Source: Pseudomonas sp. MM213
GTDB lineage: Bacteria; Pseudomonadota; Gammaproteobacteria; Pseudomonadales; Pseudomonadaceae
Length of the DNA stretch: 64,000 nt
Assembly: GCF_020423045.1 (NCBI RefSeq)
Contig: NZ_CP081943.1
Coordinates: 6,386,001 to 6,450,000, forward strand
Direction of reading: 5' to 3'
Numbering within the stretch: the stretch's first letter is position 1; every line of letters begins with the position of its first letter. The notes below the pieces were generated by a model. That model ran no database searches. It was not told the DNA's origin and worked only from the letters and a program-made list of their open reading frames with translations. Positions 26,405 to 35,893 of this stretch are shown here, piece by piece. The translations under genes and the position numbers were made by a program.

Positions 26405-26439
26405 CGGGGGAGTGCGCACGCGCGCTCTCTCGCTTTTTC
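26405..26439 (+). terminator. Probable terminator between fliC and flaG
   Basis: An imperfect GC-rich hairpin (GGGGGAGTGCGC facing GCGCTCTCTCGC across an ACGC loop) is followed by TTTTTC. It sits 18 bases after the fliC stop. Partial read-through to flaG is possible. Confidence 0.55.
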
Positions 26440-26458
26440 AATTTAAGAGGTGATGGAC

Positions 26459-26824
26459 ATGGATATGAGCGTGAAGCTGAACTTGTCTTATCCTGCCGCG
26501 AAGCCGGCGACGACTGTTGCTGAACAATCGGTGGAAAAGCCTCGAGCCGATGCTGCCACCGTGGCAACGGTCAAGGATGAATCAAAAGACGCGCAAAGCG
26601 AGCAGGACAAACTGAAGATGGCCGTTCAGGAAATCGAAAAGTTCGTTCAATCGATCAAGCGCAATCTGGAGTTCTCGATCGATGAACCTTCAGGCAAGGT
26701 TATCGTTAAAGTGATCGCCAGTGAGTCGGGTGAAGTGGTTCGCCAGATCCCCAACGAAGAAGTGCTCAAACTGGCCAATAGTTTGAATGATGCAAGCAGC
26801 CTGTTGTTCAGCGCTAAAGTCTGA
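26459..26824 (+). CDS. flaG: FlaG-family flagellar protein
   Basis: A 121-residue protein. The N-terminal half is low-complexity (Ala/Lys/Glu) and the C-terminal half carries the FlaG domain: FSIDEPSGKVIVKVIASESGEV followed by RQIPNEEVLKLANSL. FlaG is linked to filament length and stability in Pseudomonas and Campylobacter; its biochemical role is not settled. Several ATGs are possible (26453, 26459, 26465); 26459 is chosen because AAGAGG lies eight bases upstream. It sits between fliC and fliD as in other Pseudomonas. Confidence 0.88.
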   Translation: MDMSVKLNLSYPAAKPATTVAEQSVEKPRADAATVATVKDESKDAQSEQDKLKMAVQEIEKFVQSIKRNLEFSIDEPSGKVIVKVIASESGEVVRQIPNEEVLKLANSLNDASSLLFSAKV

Positions 26825-26906
26825 CAGCTGGCACGAATTTTGTTGCTATGTTCTTTTGGGCGTTGTAATGGTCAAAAGGCCGGCGACACACTGAAGGGAG
26901 TCCCAC

Positions 26907-28340
26907 ATGGCAAGTCCAATTCTACCGGGTCTGGGGTTAGGCTCCGGCCTTGACACCACGGCTATCGTCAAAGCTTTGGTTGATGCTGATAAATCGGCCA
27001 AGCAAACCCAGATCAACCGGCAGACGAACACCAATACATCGCAGATTTCCGGTGTCGGGACCCTCAAGAGTGTGTTGGCGAATTTCCAGGCCGCGATCAA
27101 AAACCTTGGTGATACCAAGACCCCTCAGTTCCTGGGTTACAACGCCACGAGTTCCGATCCCAAAGTGCTGACCTCTGTCGCCAGCAACTCGGCGGTCAAC
27201 GGCACGTATGTCATCAAGGTCAACTCCCTTGCGACTTCATCCAAGGTGGCGACCGCTGCGTTTCCCCTTGGCCCTACCAGTGCCATTCAGGACGGTACGC
27301 TCAATATCACTCAAAATGGCATTGCCCGACCGGTCACCATTCCTCCTGGTGCTACGTTGCAGACGGTGCGGGATGCGATCAACACCCAGCAAGGCGCCAA
27401 TGGCTTCAGTGCCAACATTGTCACTGACTCCTTCGGGTCGCGTCTGGTCCTGGGGTCTACCGCGACCGGTTTGGGTTCCGATATCACGCTCAGTGGTATT
27501 CCTGGCCTGGAAATTACCGCGGGCCAGAAAATGGGTGCCACGCCTGATGAGAATTCGGCGGGTGCCATCGGCGAACTCGCTGCGAATGCCAGCTTCACGG
27601 TTGACGGGCTGGCTATCTCCAGCAAATCCAACACCGTGGATGGCGCCATTTCCGGCCTGACACTGAATCTGGTGACGACGGGTACTTCCACTGTGACGGT
27701 CGGGCCGAACAGTGACGGTTTGAAAAAATCGATCCAGGCTTTTGTCGACGCTTTCAACCAGGTGGTCAGCACTGTCAGTACGCTGAGCAAGCCTTCCCTG
27801 GATAAAGATGGCAAGCCAACCATTCCCGCGGCATTGACCGGTGACTCGCTGGGTCGCAGTGTTCTGGCGTCGATCCGTGAGCCGTTGGCAAGTACCGGTG
27901 CTGGCGACAAACTGACCGTGCTTTCGCAGTTGGGTATTACCACTAACCAGAAAACCGGTGCGCTCGATTTTGACAGCACCAAGTTCTCTGCGGCGATGGA
28001 TACGCAGAAACTGGGTGGTGAAATTCAGAAGCTGTTCCTGGGTGATCCAGCGGCGACTGGCGATGCGGCCAAGGGGCTGCTGGAGCGAATGAATTCGGCG
28101 ATTACGCCTTATACCGTTACTGGCAACGAAGGCATCCTCGATGCGCGTTCGGCCAGCCTGGCGAAGGTTAAAACCAACCTGGCCAGCCAGCAGGAGGCAC
28201 TGGATCGTCGAGTCGCGACTCTGACAACCGTGCTGACCAAGAAGTACAACGACATGGACACTCTTGTCGGCAAGCTCAAGGCAACGGCGAGCAACATTAC
28301 CTCGATGTTTGAGGCGATGAACGCACAGAAAAAAGGCTGA
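26907..28340 (+). CDS. fliD: FliD, filament cap protein
   Basis: A 477-residue cap protein that folds flagellin at the filament tip and in Pseudomonas can also act as an adhesin. The N-terminal SPILPGLGLGSGLDTTAIVKALVDADK segment (FliD_N, residues 3-29) is diagnostic. The central variable D2/D3 region is about 90-290. The C-terminal FliD_C coil (ASLAKVKTNLASQQEALDRRVATLTTVLTKKYNDMDTLVGKL, then MFEAMN) is complete. A GAAGGGAG ribosome site precedes the ATG. A clear terminator follows. I found no correctly spaced sigma-54 site upstream, although fliD is a class II gene in P. aeruginosa. Confidence 0.95.
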   Translation: MASPILPGLGLGSGLDTTAIVKALVDADKSAKQTQINRQTNTNTSQISGVGTLKSVLANFQAAIKNLGDTKTPQFLGYNATSSDPKVLTSVASNSAVNGTYVIKVNSLATSSKVATAAFPLGPTSAIQDGTLNITQNGIARPVTIPPGATLQTVRDAINTQQGANGFSANIVTDSFGSRLVLGSTATGLGSDITLSGIPGLEITAGQKMGATPDENSAGAIGELAANASFTVDGLAISSKSNTVDGAISGLTLNLVTTGTSTVTVGPNSDGLKKSIQAFVDAFNQVVSTVSTLSKPSLDKDGKPTIPAALTGDSLGRSVLASIREPLASTGAGDKLTVLSQLGITTNQKTGALDFDSTKFSAAMDTQKLGGEIQKLFLGDPAATGDAAKGLLERMNSAITPYTVTGNEGILDARSASLAKVKTNLASQQEALDRRVATLTTVLTKKYNDMDTLVGKLKATASNITSMFEAMNAQKKG

Positions 28341-28356
28341 TAGCGCGTAGGCGCCA

Positions 28357-28394
28357 AAAGCCCGGCAGCGAATTCCGCTTGTCGGGCTTTTTTT
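28357..28394 (+). terminator. Intrinsic terminator after fliD
   Basis: AAAAGCCCG pairs with CGGGCTTTT around a central region that extends the stem (GCAGCG facing CGCTTG). The stem runs into seven T. It separates fliD from the fliS promoter. Confidence 0.85.
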
Positions 28395-28403
28395 GTTTCG
28401 ATC

Positions 28404-28430
28404 TAAAGATTTTTGACGCGGTGTCGATAC
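28404..28430 (+). promoter_or_regulatory. Candidate FliA (sigma-28) promoter of fliS-fliT
   Basis: TAAAG (28404-28408) and GTCGATAC (28423-28430) are separated by 14 bases, exactly as in the fliC promoter. The site lies 39 bases before the fliS ATG and just after the fliD terminator. The last base of the -10 differs from consensus. Confidence 0.6.
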
Positions 28431-28469
28431 ACTGGCTATACGAATCACAAAGTTTTGATGAGGTACAGC

Positions 28470-28865
28470 ATGAACCCGATGTTAGCCCTTCGGCAGTACC
28501 AGAAGATTGGTGCTCAGGCCCAGACTTCCGAAGCCAGCCCCCATCGCCTGGTGCAAATGCTCATGGAAGGTGGGCTGGATCGCATCGCTCAGGCCAAGGG
28601 TGCCATGGAGCGCAAGGATATTCCCAACAAAGGCATTTTCATCGGCAAGGCGATCGCGATCGTCGGTGGCTTGCGTGAAGGCCTGGACCTGGAAAATTCG
28701 ATTGAGTCTGTGGGTGAGCTGGACAAGCTGTACACCTACATGATGAAGCGCCTGGCAGAAGCCAACGTCAAAACCGATCCAAAGATTCTCGACGAAGTCG
28801 CCGATTTGCTTCGCACAGTCAAAGAAGGCTGGGATGCTATCGCCGCGCCGGGTCCGCAGTTTTAA
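28470..28865 (+). CDS. fliS: FliS, flagellin export chaperone
   Basis: A 131-residue helical chaperone that binds the flagellin C-terminus and prevents early polymerisation. The FliS core is clear: ALRQYQKIGAQAQTSEASPHRLVQMLMEGGLDRIAQAKGAM with the conserved Tyr and the His-Arg-Leu-Val-Gln-Met-Leu helix, then a KAIAIVGGLREGLDLE stretch and DKLYTYMMKRLAEAN. The ATG at 28470 gives the standard N-terminus; an ATG at 28413 would add residues unlike the family. It pairs with fliT, 10 bases downstream. Confidence 0.94.
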   Translation: MNPMLALRQYQKIGAQAQTSEASPHRLVQMLMEGGLDRIAQAKGAMERKDIPNKGIFIGKAIAIVGGLREGLDLENSIESVGELDKLYTYMMKRLAEANVKTDPKILDEVADLLRTVKEGWDAIAAPGPQF

Positions 28866-28875
28866 GGAGATCACC

Positions 28876-29172
28876 ATGAGTCTTGTATTGCAGCGTATCG
28901 AACACACCCGTGATGCCCTCGTCGGTGCCTTGGCCGAGCGCAATTGGGAAGCCATCGGTGAGTTGGATCTGGCTTGTCGTTCCTGCATGGAAGACGTCTT
29001 GAGTGAAGCTTCGGTAGACGAGGCCGCCTTGCGTGACAATCTTGAAGAGTTGCTGGGGGTGTATAAGCAGCTTCTGGAGGCGGCGACAGGGGAGCGACAA
29101 GCAATAGTTGATGAGATGTCGCAGATCCATCAAGCACAGAACGCTGCAAAGGTTTACCATCTGTTTGGTTAA
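28876..29172 (+). CDS. fliT: FliT-like flagellar export chaperone
   Basis: A 98-residue, mostly helical protein directly after fliS. Residues 1-50 (LVLQRIEHTRDALVGALAERNWEAIGELDLACRSCMEDV) have the pattern of Pseudomonas FliT/FleP-type chaperones, which in enterics bind FliD and regulate the FlhDC master regulator; no FlhDC exists here. The ATG at 28876 follows AAGGAGA. Assignment rests on position and helical pattern more than on strict motifs. Confidence 0.8.
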   Translation: MSLVLQRIEHTRDALVGALAERNWEAIGELDLACRSCMEDVLSEASVDEAALRDNLEELLGVYKQLLEAATGERQAIVDEMSQIHQAQNAAKVYHLFG

Positions 29173-29345
29173 TTAATCCTCAGTTAATCCAAACATAGTG
29201 CGCCATAAATTTGACTGTGCACGGTTTTTTGACTTAACTAGTGGCTGGTTCCAGATTTCAGGCGTCTACAGGCATAACGTGTCTGCAAGCGTCTAGCTTG
29301 CCCCATCATTTCGGGCATTGAGTTGACTAGGGAAGTTGCTATTGC
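29173..29345. promoter_or_regulatory. fliT-fleQ intergenic region, probable fleQ promoter
   Basis: This is an AT-rich gap (29173-29260 especially) compared with its neighbours. TTGACT (29211-29216) and TTAACT (29234-29239) have a 17-base spacer and could form a weak sigma-70 promoter, in line with the sigma-70 transcription of fleQ in P. aeruginosa. The -10 is poor, and no sigma-54 element is present. Confidence 0.3.
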
Positions 29346-30821
<1,476 letters not shown>

Positions 30822-30863
30822 CGCCTGTTTTTCAAGTCGTTCATTTGTAGGCGGTTTTTTTTA
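30822..30863 (+). terminator. Weak terminator candidate after fleQ
   Basis: CGCCT (30822-30826) can pair with AGGCG (30850-30854), followed by GTTTTTTTT. The stem is only five base pairs with a long loop, so termination would be weak. The T-tract directly abuts the fleS sigma-54 promoter. Confidence 0.35.
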
Positions 30864-30879
30864 GGCACGGGTATTGCTA
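30864..30879 (+). promoter_or_regulatory. Sigma-54 promoter of fleSR
   Basis: AGGCACGGGTATTGCT has GG and GC separated by exactly 10 bases, and 15 of 16 positions fit the -24/-12 consensus. It lies 53 bases before the fleS ATG. FleQ- and RpoN-dependence of fleSR is established in P. aeruginosa. Confidence 0.82.
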
Positions 30880-30931
30880 CATCCCTCGCAACGTTCCGTT
30901 TAACTGACGGTCAGCCAAGCGAGAGAGCCCG

Positions 30932-32155
30932 ATGCCCCAAGCCGCCCAGATGTCTCCTGTCCCTGATGCTTCGGGACAAACGTCGTCCGTAGAGCAGGCA
31001 AGCCGGCTTGGCCTTGAGCAGGCTTTCGCGTTGTTCAACCAGATGTCCAGCCAGTTGACCGACTCCTACAGCATGCTCGAAGCCCGGGTCACCGAGCTCA
31101 AGGGCGAGCTGGCGGTGGTCAGCGCTCAGCGCATGCAGGAGCTGGCGGAAAAAGAACGCCTGGCCAACCGCCTGCAAAACCTCCTCGATCTATTGCCCGG
31201 CGGCGTTATCGTCATCGACGCCCAGGGCATCGTGCGTGAAGCCAACCCCGCTGCTTGTGAATTGCTCGGCCTGCCTCTCGAAGGCGAGCTGTGGCGTCAT
31301 GTCATTGCCCGATGCTTCGCGCCGCGCGAAGACGACGGTCACGAAATCTCGCTCAAGGACGGTCGGCGTCTGTCGATCGCCACCCGCTCGCTGGATGCCG
31401 AGCCTGGCCAGTTGGTATTGCTCAACGACCTGACCGAAACCCGTCATCTGCAAGATCAACTGGCTCGCCACGAACGCCTGTCTTCCCTTGGTCGAATGGT
31501 CGCGTCGCTGGCTCACCAGATTCGTACGCCGCTGTCCGCCGCATTGCTTTACGCCAGTCATTTGACCGAGCAAGAACTGCCGGTTGCCACGCAGCAGCGT
31601 TTTGCCGGGCGCCTTAAAGAGCGTTTGCATGAGCTGGAGCATCAAGTGCGCGACATGCTGGTGTTCGCTCGTGGCGAGCTGCCACTGACCGATCGCGTCA
31701 CGCCGAAAATGCTGATGCAATCCTTGCAGGCAGCGGCGCTGACCCATGTGCAGGATTTGCCGGTTCGCTGGCAGTGCGACAGTCATGCGGGTGAGCTGCT
31801 GTGCAATCGTGACACGCTGGTCGGGGCGATTCTCAATCTGATCGAGAACGCGATCCAGGCCAGTGCCGGCGACGTTCGCTTGAAAGTCCATCTCTACACC
31901 CGCGACAACAACCTGCGTGTCTGCGTCAGTGACAGCGGCAGCGGCATCGATACGAAAGTGCTGGCGCGTTTGGGTGAGCCATTTTTTACCACTAAAACCA
32001 CCGGGACCGGCCTTGGCCTGACCGTGGTCAAGGCCGTGGCTCGTGCCCATCAGGGAGAATTGCAGCTGCACTCGCGGTTGGGTCGCGGCACCTGCGCGCA
32101 GGTGATTCTGCCGCTGTTTTCTGATGAAAAGCGCAGTGCTCAGGGAGTGGAGTGA
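30932..32155 (+). CDS. fleS: FleS, flagellar two-component sensor kinase
   Basis: A 407-residue soluble histidine kinase with no membrane segment. An N-terminal coiled coil (about 40-80) is followed by a PAS domain (about 80-175: LLDLLPGGVIVIDAQGIVREANPAACELLGLPLEGE). The H-box is SLAHQIRTPLSAALLYASHL with His195. The ATPase domain has an LIENAIQAS N-box, DSGSGID and TGTGLGL motifs (about 300-380). FleS phosphorylates FleR to switch on class III genes (hook, basal body). Its stop overlaps the fleR GTG start. Confidence 0.95.
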   Translation: MPQAAQMSPVPDASGQTSSVEQASRLGLEQAFALFNQMSSQLTDSYSMLEARVTELKGELAVVSAQRMQELAEKERLANRLQNLLDLLPGGVIVIDAQGIVREANPAACELLGLPLEGELWRHVIARCFAPREDDGHEISLKDGRRLSIATRSLDAEPGQLVLLNDLTETRHLQDQLARHERLSSLGRMVASLAHQIRTPLSAALLYASHLTEQELPVATQQRFAGRLKERLHELEHQVRDMLVFARGELPLTDRVTPKMLMQSLQAAALTHVQDLPVRWQCDSHAGELLCNRDTLVGAILNLIENAIQASAGDVRLKVHLYTRDNNLRVCVSDSGSGIDTKVLARLGEPFFTTKTTGTGLGLTVVKAVARAHQGELQLHSRLGRGTCAQVILPLFSDEKRSAQGVE

Positions 32156-33546
32156 ACGACATGGGGATCAAGGTTTTGCTGGTCGAGGATGACCGCGCAT
32201 TACGCGAAGCACTGACCGATACGTTGTTGCTCGCAGGGCATGACTACACAGCCGTGGGGTCGGCCGAAGAAGCGCTGGACGCCGTCGGAGCCGAGGCGTT
32301 CAGCCTGGTGCTCAGTGACGTCAACATGCCGGGCATGGACGGCCATCAACTGCTCGGATTGCTGCGCTCTCGCCAGCCGCAGTTGCCGGTGCTGCTGATG
32401 ACGGCGCACGGCGCCGTAGAGCGCGCGGTCGATGCGATGCGTCAGGGCGCGGCGGATTATCTGGTCAAGCCGTTCGAGCCCAAGGCTTTGCTGGATCTGG
32501 TTGCGCGGCATGCGCTGGGCAGCCTCGGCGCTGCCGACAGCGAGGGGCCTGTAGCGTTCGAGCCGGCCAGTGCGCAGTTGCTGGAATTGGCCGCACGGGT
32601 GGCGCGCAGTGATTCGACGGTGTTGATCTCCGGTGAGTCCGGGACCGGTAAAGAAGTGCTGGCGCGTTACATCCATCAGCATTCTCATCGCGCCAGCCAG
32701 CCGTTCATTGCGATCAATTGCGCGGCGATTCCCGACAACATGCTCGAGGCAACGCTGTTCGGTCACGAAAAGGGTTCGTTCACTGGTGCCATCGCGGCGC
32801 AGGCCGGCAAGTTCGAACAGGCCGACGGCGGAACCATTCTGCTCGACGAAATTTCCGAAATGCCCCTGGGTCTTCAAGCCAAGTTGCTGCGCGTGTTGCA
32901 GGAGCGCGAAGTTGAGCGGGTCGGCGCGCGCAAACCGATCACGCTGGATATTCGGGTCGTCGCCACCACCAACCGTGACCTTGCCGGTGAAGTGGCGGCA
33001 GGGCGTTTCCGTGAAGACCTTTACTATCGCCTGTCCGTATTTCCGTTGGCCTGGCGTCCGTTGCGCGAACGCACCGCCGACATCCTGCCGCTGGCCGAGC
33101 GGCTGCTGACCAAGCACGTCAATAAAATGAAGCATGCGGCGGCGCGACTGTCGCCCGAGGCGCAGGCGTGCCTGATCGGCTATCCGTGGCCGGGCAATGT
33201 GCGGGAGCTGGATAACGCGATTCAGCGTGCATTGATTCTGCAGCAGGGCGGTGTGATCCAGCCGCAGGATTTCTGCCTGGCCGGGCCGGTTGCCTGTGCG
33301 CCGTTGCCGGCATTGGCCGCCGTGCCGGTGCGGGGCGTGGAAGTCGAGTCCGAGTCTGCCGGTGCATTGGGTGACGACCTGCGTCGCCGCGAATTCCAGA
33401 TGATCATCGATACCTTGCGCTCTGAGCGGGGTCGTCGCAAGGAAGCGGCAGAGCGTCTGGGCATCAGCCCTCGCACCCTGCGCTACAAACTGGCGCAAAT
33501 GCGTGATGCCGGAATGGATGTGGAAGCGTACCTGTTCGCCACCTGA
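32152..33546 (+). CDS. fleR: FleR, sigma-54-dependent flagellar response regulator
   Basis: 464 residues: receiver domain (1-120) with acidic pair Glu12-Asp13-Asp14, phospho-acceptor Asp56 (LSDVNMPGMDG) and Lys106; AAA+ domain (about 140-365) with [14 protein letters not shown] and GTILLDEISEMP motifs; and a C-terminal Fis-type helix-turn-helix (RRKEAAERLGISPRTLRYKL, about 428-447). The GTG at 32152 is preferred because GGGAG lies four bases upstream; ATG 32161 is an in-frame alternative. It acts with RpoN on class III promoters such as flgBCDE, outside this window. Confidence 0.95.
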   Translation: MNDMGIKVLLVEDDRALREALTDTLLLAGHDYTAVGSAEEALDAVGAEAFSLVLSDVNMPGMDGHQLLGLLRSRQPQLPVLLMTAHGAVERAVDAMRQGAADYLVKPFEPKALLDLVARHALGSLGAADSEGPVAFEPASAQLLELAARVARSDSTVLISGESGTGKEVLARYIHQHSHRASQPFIAINCAAIPDNMLEATLFGHEKGSFTGAIAAQAGKFEQADGGTILLDEISEMPLGLQAKLLRVLQEREVERVGARKPITLDIRVVATTNRDLAGEVAAGRFREDLYYRLSVFPLAWRPLRERTADILPLAERLLTKHVNKMKHAAARLSPEAQACLIGYPWPGNVRELDNAIQRALILQQGGVIQPQDFCLAGPVACAPLPALAAVPVRGVEVESESAGALGDDLRRREFQMIIDTLRSERGRRKEAAERLGISPRTLRYKLAQMRDAGMDVEAYLFAT

Positions 33547-33555
33547 TTTTACTTT

Positions 33556-33636
33556 GTGGGAGCGAGCCTGCTCGCGATGGAGTCAGGAGCGACGCGTTAT
33601 CGTTCACGACCATCGCGAGCAGGCTCGCTCCTGCAG
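33556..33636. repeat. REP inverted pair in the fleR-fliE gap
   Basis: GGGAGCGAGCCTGCTCGCGA (from 33558) faces its complement CCATCGCGAGCAGGCTCGCT (from 33610) across a 29-base spacer. This is a classic Pseudomonas REP doublet. It lies between the fleR stop and the fliE promoter and may serve as a transcription end or mRNA stabiliser. Confidence 0.85.
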
Positions 33637-33683
33637 AAGTTTGTGAGCTGATAAAGGGCTTTTGTTCTGGGCGGCCACGGAGA

Positions 33684-33699
33684 TGGCACCCTTGTTGCT
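33684..33699 (+). promoter_or_regulatory. Sigma-54 promoter of the fliE operon
   Basis: TGGCACCCTTGTTGCT is a near-perfect -24/-12 element with 10 bases between GG and GC. It lies 62 bases before the fliE ATG. FleQ-dependent transcription of fliEFGHIJ is established in P. aeruginosa. Confidence 0.9.
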
Positions 33700-33760
33700 A
33701 ACACCTCACTACCCGCCGAGTGAGTGTCAAAAAATTGCGGGTCGTCAATGAGAGTAGACC

Positions 33761-34090
33761 ATGAGCCAAGGTATTGAATTCAATCGGTTGATGCTGGACA
33801 TGCGTTCCATGCAAATGGATGCCATGTCTGCGCCGAAATCGACTGCCGCCGTCCCTGAATTGAGCGGCAGCAGCTTTTCCGACATGCTCGGTCAGGCCGT
33901 CAATAAAGTGAGCGACACCCAGCAGGCTTCCAGTCAGTTGGCCAGTGCCTTCGAGATCGGCAAGAGTGGTGTCGACCTGACGGACGTGATGATTTCTTCG
34001 CAGAAGGCCAGCGTGTCTTTCCAGGCGTTGACCCAAGTGCGTAACAAGCTGGTTCAGGCATACCAAGACATCATGCAGATGCCGGTTTAA
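33761..34090 (+). CDS. fliE: FliE, MS ring-rod junction protein
   Basis: A 109-residue protein linking the FliF ring to the rod and needed for the export channel. The conserved C-terminal block [53 protein letters not shown] is intact: the VDLTDVM turn and the final QAYQDIMxMPV are the family signature. It is the first gene of an operon whose members are spaced by 15 bases or less or overlap. Confidence 0.96.
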   Translation: MSQGIEFNRLMLDMRSMQMDAMSAPKSTAAVPELSGSSFSDMLGQAVNKVSDTQQASSQLASAFEIGKSGVDLTDVMISSQKASVSFQALTQVRNKLVQAYQDIMQMPV

Positions 34091-34105
34091 GGACGAGATT
34101 GAGTC

Positions 34106-35893
34106 ATGGCAGAAGCAGTCGCCGATAATGTTCCGGCCAAGGCCACACCGATAGACGGCAAACCGCCGCTGTTCGGCTTGTCCTTCCTGGAAAACCTCTC
34201 CGAGATGACCATGTTGCGTCAGGTGGGCCTGTTGGTCGGCCTGGCTGCGAGCGTGGCGATTGGCTTCGCCGTGGTGTTGTGGTCCCAACAGCCGGACTAC
34301 CGGCCTCTGTACGGCAGCCTTGCCGGTATGGACGCCAAGCAAGTCATGGATACCCTGGCTGCCGCAGACATTCCCTATACCGTTGAACCGAACTCCGGTG
34401 CCTTGCTGGTCAAGGCCGATGACCTGTCCCGTGCGCGACTGAAACTCGCGGGCGCTGGTGTCACTCCCAGCGACGGCAACATCGGTTTCGAGATCCTCGA
34501 CAAGGACCAGGGACTCGGCACCAGCCAGTTCATGGAAGCGACCCGTTATCGTCGCGGCCTTGAAGGCGAACTGGCCCGGACCATCTCCAGCCTGAACAAC
34601 GTCAAGGGTGCCCGCGTGCACCTGGCGATTCCGAAAAGCTCGGTGTTCGTACGTGACGAGCGCAAGCCGAGCGCTTCGGTGCTGGTAGAACTGTATTCCG
34701 GTCGCTCGCTGGAGCCGGGTCAGGTGGTGGCGATCATCAACCTGGTCGCGACCAGCGTTCCAGAACTCAGCAAGTCGCAGATCACCGTCGTCGACCAGAA
34801 GGGCAACCTGCTCTCGGATCAGGCGGAGAACTCCGAACTGACCATGGCCGGCAAGCAATTCGATTACAGCCGTCGCATGGAAAGCATGCTCACTCAGCGT
34901 GTGCACAACATCCTGCAACCGGTGCTGGGCAACGACCGCTATAAAGCCGAAGTCTCGGCGGACGTGGATTTCAGTGCTGTCGAGTCGACCTCCGAGCAGT
35001 TCAACCCGGATCAACCGGCGTTGCGCAGCGAGCAGTCGGTCAACGAACAACGCACCGCCAGCAATGGCCCGCAAGGCGTACCGGGTGCCCTGAGCAACCA
35101 GCCGCCATCGCCAGCCTCGGCGCCGCAAACCACCGGTGGTGCTACCGCGTCGGCCGGCATGGTGCAGCCGGGCCAGCCACTGCTGGATGCCAACGGTCAG
35201 CAAATCATGGACCCGGCCACCGGTCAGCCGATGCTGGCACCGTACCCGGCGGACAAGCGTCAACAATCCACCAAGAACTTCGAACTCGACCGTTCCATTA
35301 GCCACACCAAACAACAGCAAGGGCGTTTGAACCGCCTGTCGGTGTCGGTAGTGGTGGACGATCAGGTCAAGATCAACGCAGCCAACGGCGAAACCACCCG
35401 TGCACCGTGGAGCGCCGACGAATTGGCGCGCTTCACTCGTCTGGTTCAGGACGCCGTCGGTTTCGACGCCAGTCGTGGTGACAGCGTCAGCGTGATCAAC
35501 ATGCCGTTCTCCGCCGAGCGCGGTGAAGTGATTGCCGATATTCCGTTCTACTCCCAGCCGTGGTTCTGGGACATCGTCAAGCAAGTGCTGGGTGTCTTGT
35601 TCATCCTGATACTGGTGTTCGGTGTGCTGCGTCCGGTACTCAACAACATCACCAATGGCGGCAAAGGCAAGCAGCTGGCCGGCTTTGGCGGCGACGTGGA
35701 ACTCGGTGGCATGGGCGGCCTGGACGGCGAACTGGCCAACGACCGCGTCAGCCTCGGCGGCCCGACCAGCATCCTGCTGCCGAGCCCGAGCGAAGGCTAT
35801 GACGCTCAATTGAACGCAATCAAGAGTCTGGTGGCAGAAGATCCGGGTCGCGTGGCCCAGGTCGTGAAAGAGTGGATTAACGCAGATGAGTGA
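34106..35893 (+). CDS. fliF: FliF, MS-ring protein
   Basis: A 595-residue inner-membrane protein that forms the base of the motor. Transmembrane helix 1 is at about 40-60 (LLVGLAASVAIGFAVVLW). The ring-building motifs follow (PDYRPLYGSL, GIPYTVEP-like segment, SVFVRDERKPSASVLVEL). A Pro/Ala/Gln-rich linker spans about 310-390. Transmembrane helix 2 is at about 490-510 (VLGVLFILILVFGVLRP). The cytoplasmic tail that binds FliG ends in RVAQVVKEWINADE. The last eight bases overlap fliG. Confidence 0.97.
   Translation: MAEAVADNVPAKATPIDGKPPLFGLSFLENLSEMTMLRQVGLLVGLAASVAIGFAVVLWSQQPDYRPLYGSLAGMDAKQVMDTLAAADIPYTVEPNSGALLVKADDLSRARLKLAGAGVTPSDGNIGFEILDKDQGLGTSQFMEATRYRRGLEGELARTISSLNNVKGARVHLAIPKSSVFVRDERKPSASVLVELYSGRSLEPGQVVAIINLVATSVPELSKSQITVVDQKGNLLSDQAENSELTMAGKQFDYSRRMESMLTQRVHNILQPVLGNDRYKAEVSADVDFSAVESTSEQFNPDQPALRSEQSVNEQRTASNGPQGVPGALSNQPPSPASAPQTTGGATASAGMVQPGQPLLDANGQQIMDPATGQPMLAPYPADKRQQSTKNFELDRSISHTKQQQGRLNRLSVSVVVDDQVKINAANGETTRAPWSADELARFTRLVQDAVGFDASRGDSVSVINMPFSAERGEVIADIPFYSQPWFWDIVKQVLGVLFILILVFGVLRPVLNNITNGGKGKQLAGFGGDVELGGMGGLDGELANDRVSLGGPTSILLPSPSEGYDAQLNAIKSLVAEDPGRVAQVVKEWINADE

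Noticed and set aside
26401..26418. A GG...GC element resembling sigma-54 just after fliC
   Set aside because: Spacing is nine bases, the -12 half lacks TTGC, and it is part of the terminator hairpin.
26829..26853. A sigma-54-like TGGCAC ... TTGCT sequence before fliD
   Set aside because: The GG and GC are 13 bases apart rather than 10, so it cannot be a normal -24/-12 promoter despite good half-sites.
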